A stretch of 35,017 bases of DNA from Flammeovirgaceae bacterium. GTDB taxonomy: Bacteria > Bacteroidota > Bacteroidia > Cytophagales > Cyclobacteriaceae. Of this stretch, positions 33,483 to 35,017 are shown piece by piece. The stretch covers positions 1 to 35,017 of the forward strand of contig JAJTHV010000123.1 in NCBI GenBank assembly GCA_021300095.1, given 5' to 3'. Below the pieces are notes generated by a model that saw nothing but the letters and a program-made list of their open reading frames with translations, was not told the origin of the DNA and made no database searches. Every line of letters starts with the position of its first letter. Within the stretch, counting starts at the first letter, position 1. Position numbers and translations under genes: made by a program.

Positions 33483-33490
33483 TAACTTTG
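33483..33490 (+). promoter_or_regulatory. -7 promoter element of the toxin-antitoxin pair
   Basis: TAACTTTG is an exact TAnnTTTG match ending 18 bases before the antitoxin ATG. The in-frame TTG at 33488 lies inside it, which favours the ATG at 33509 as the start. The -33 element is weak (TTTC at 33455). Confidence 0.55.
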
Positions 33491-33508
33491 CAGGTATCAT
33501 CTAATGCT

Positions 33509-33733
33509 ATGGAGACCACCATTCGAATCAACACAGATCTTTTGACTCCTGAAATAATGGAGGGGATCAAAAAAATGTTTCCTCATAAAACAGTCGACAT
33601 TACTATTCATTCTGCCGATGATACGGAGTATATTTTAGAGAATCCTGCATTCGCAAATGAGCTTAAAGAACGGATGGAAACCTATCAAAGTAAAAGAGAA
33701 AGCATCTTACTAAAACCGGAAGATTTAGTATGA
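33509..33733 (+). CDS. DUF2683-type antitoxin
   Basis: From the ATG at 33509 the protein is 74 aa. It begins with a short DNA-binding-like strand (METTIRINTDLLTPEIMEGI), then FPHKTVDITIH, DDTEYILENPAFANELKERM and a C-terminal toxin-wrapping tail ILLKPEDLV. This matches the DUF2683 antitoxins that accompany YoeB-like toxins in Bacteroidota and archaea. Its stop overlaps the toxin start (ATGA), so the two are co-translated, and it probably represses their shared promoter. Confidence 0.8.
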   Translation: METTIRINTDLLTPEIMEGIKKMFPHKTVDITIHSADDTEYILENPAFANELKERMETYQSKRESILLKPEDLV

Positions 33734-33999
33734 GTGGAGTTCGGAACATTGAGTTTGTTCCCAAAGCTTTCAAAGAATATCAAAATTGGATTGAAACCGA
33801 TCGTAAGACGGCCTTGCGAATAGGTGATCTGATTAAAGATATCTTAAGGAACCCATTTGAAGGAATAGGAAAACCAGAAGCTCTCAAGCATCAATTTAAG
33901 GGAGCTTGGAGCAGAAGAATTGATCATGAACACCGCTTGGTCTATTCTGTTACAGAAACATCTATTGTTATTTATTCCTGTTACTCGCATTATCAATGA
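33730..33999 (+). CDS. Txe/YoeB-family mRNA interferase toxin
   Basis: This 89-aa protein has the full YoeB layout: IEFVPKAFKEYQNWIETD (8-25), PFEGIGKPEALKHQFKGAWS (about 42-61), RRIDHEHRLVYSV and the C-terminal IYSCYSHYQ with the catalytic His-Tyr pair. YoeB toxins bind ribosomes and cut mRNA in the A site. The gene is intact, unlike the toxin at 3612. It stops exactly one base before the convergent amidohydrolase stop codon begins. Confidence 0.9.
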   Translation: MSGVRNIEFVPKAFKEYQNWIETDRKTALRIGDLIKDILRNPFEGIGKPEALKHQFKGAWSRRIDHEHRLVYSVTETSIVIYSCYSHYQ

Positions 34000-35017
34000 T
34001 CACTTCTCATTTCGATAAACCACGCCATCCTTCATCACAAATTTCACCTTTCGCACATCCGAAATAACTTTGGATGGATCGCCCAGAACAATCACAATAT
34101 CCGCTTTCAATCCTTCTTTTAAACTTCCCACTTGATTTTCCAAATGAAAGGCCTTGGCATTGACACTGGTAGCGGCACGTAACACTTGCAATGGCTGCAT
34201 TCCATACTCTACCATCAACTCCATCTCCAACGCATTTTCACCATGCGGAAAAACACCCACGTCACCTCCCATGCCAATGGCCACACCGCTGGCAATGGCT
34301 TCTTTAAAACTTTTCTTTTTGTTGGTCACGTTGGCAGGCTCTGCGGTTACACCTTTTTTCCAACCGCGGTATTGTGAAATCATATCAACAGCCGCGATGG
34401 TAGGAATGTACGTCACGTTATGCTCTTTCATCAACTTGCCAATTTCCACATCAATAAAATCTCCGTGTTCGATCGTTTCTGCTTCGGCCATCACTGCTCT
34501 GCGAATGGCCTCTTTTGATTTGGCATGACATACCATTACACGTCCGCTACTGCGCGTTACTTCATTGATCAATTTCAATTCATCGAGTGTAAACGAAGGC
34601 TGATCTTCGCCTTGCAAACCCCACCGATAGTCGGCATAAATTTTTATGAAATCGGCACCTTTGCCAATTTGGTCGCGCACCACCCGCACCAAGTCGTTGC
34701 CATCGGCAGGCTCCGCACCAAGCATAATTTCCTGATCGTGATCGTATCCTTTCGGTCCGTATGATCCAGTAGAAACAATGGCGCGTCCGGCTACCATCAA
34801 TCTTGGACCCGGAATAATTCCTTCGTTGATGGCACGTTTTAATGCCACATCCGAATAGCCTGCGCCTTCCGTACCTAAATCTCGGGCGGTAGTAAATCCG
34901 GCCATCAATGTGTTTTTTGCATGAACGGTAGCGCGCGCAGTTCGGTACGCATCGGTTTCTTTTAACACTTGTGTATCCCAATCAGCAATGTTGTACGGAT
35001 AGAGGAGCAAATGCGAA
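34000..35017 (-). CDS. Amidohydrolase-family protein, N-terminus cut by window edge
   Basis: The frame is open to the right edge and reads SHLLLYPYNIADWDTQVL, so the His-x-His metal motif (EGHSHL in relatives) straddles base 35017 and the true start lies outside; the apparent TTG start at 35010 is internal. Visible parts are LMAGFTTARDLG, KGADFIKIYADY (with a Lys at the usual carboxylated site), VCHAKSKEAIRRAV, TIEHGDFID and IGMGGDVGVFPHG with the last Asp. It resembles imidazolonepropionase-like or Xaa-Pro dipeptidase-type amidohydrolases. The substrate is not clear. Confidence 0.88.
   Translation of the reverse strand, partial: SHLLLYPYNIADWDTQVLKETDAYRTARATVHAKNTLMAGFTTARDLGTEGAGYSDVALKRAINEGIIPGPRLMVAGRAIVSTGSYGPKGYDHDQEIMLGAEPADGNDLVRVVRDQIGKGADFIKIYADYRWGLQGEDQPSFTLDELKLINEVTRSSGRVMVCHAKSKEAIRRAVMAEAETIEHGDFIDVEIGKLMKEHNVTYIPTIAAVDMISQYRGWKKGVTAEPANVTNKKKSFKEAIASGVAIGMGGDVGVFPHGENALEMELMVEYGMQPLQVLRAATSVNAKAFHLENQVGSLKEGLKADIVIVLGDPSKVISDVRKVKFVMKDGVVYRNEK

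Overview
The window looks like chromosomal DNA of a Bacteroidota bacterium, most likely of the order Cytophagales (the order is an inference). The evidence is a TonB-dependent receptor with an N-terminal carboxypeptidase-regulatory-like domain, a lipoprotein whose mature N-terminus begins C-K-D-D (the Bacteroidota surface-export pattern), promoters of the TAnnTTTG type, AT-rich leaders without clear Shine-Dalgarno sequences, and many short lipoprotein or secreted genes with cleavage sites ending in AQ. Most genes are compact and whole. No tRNA, rRNA, CRISPR array or prophage was seen.

Left part (1-4954). An IS1182-type transposase on the minus strand runs off the left edge. The end of this element sits inside an ATP-grasp gene and supplies its premature stop codon. 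Next on the minus strand are a DinB-fold protein and a secreted YHS-domain protein. On the plus strand is a RelB/RelE-like toxin-antitoxin locus in which one missing base appears to have broken the toxin frame and removed the antitoxin stop, followed by a MoxR AAA+ ATPase.

Outer-membrane block (4955-11391). A TonB-dependent receptor with a strong terminator is followed by a 782-residue putative surface lipoprotein with its own promoter and terminator, then a small lipoprotein. The first two look like a receptor plus surface-partner pair, without a SusD protein.

Sugar-acid block (11649-20235). A tight plus-strand operon, several genes overlapping by 1-4 bases, encodes a GT-B-like protein, an SpsF-type cytidylyltransferase (TTG start), a split transketolase, a class III aminotransferase, an SDR oxidoreductase, a KdsC-like HAD phosphatase and a short NeuB-like synthase without the C-terminal SAF domain. 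Together these suggest synthesis, CMP activation and transfer of an unusual amino-ulosonic or nonulosonic acid. The usual NeuC, PseB or LegB entry enzymes are absent. A fatty acid hydroxylase/sterol desaturase-family protein and an SMR-type membrane protein follow.

Middle (20237-27076). This part holds a GT39/ArnT-like glycosyltransferase, a PAP2 phosphatase, a secreted sphingomyelinase-like phosphodiesterase, a coiled-coil secreted protein, a TIGR01777 epimerase, a LOG-family protein and a ureohydrolase.

Right part (27077-35017). An AhpD-like protein and the radical SAM enzyme ArsS form an arsenosugar-type pair. They are followed by a small secreted protein, a creatininase-family hydrolase and a purine nucleoside phosphorylase. 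Then come a DUF4097-like Asp-rich protein, a standalone TonB-plug-like secreted protein, a TIM-barrel isomerase, an intact DUF2683/YoeB toxin-antitoxin pair, and an amidohydrolase cut by the right edge. Several intergenic gaps carry short periodic or hairpin repeats placed directly before start codons.
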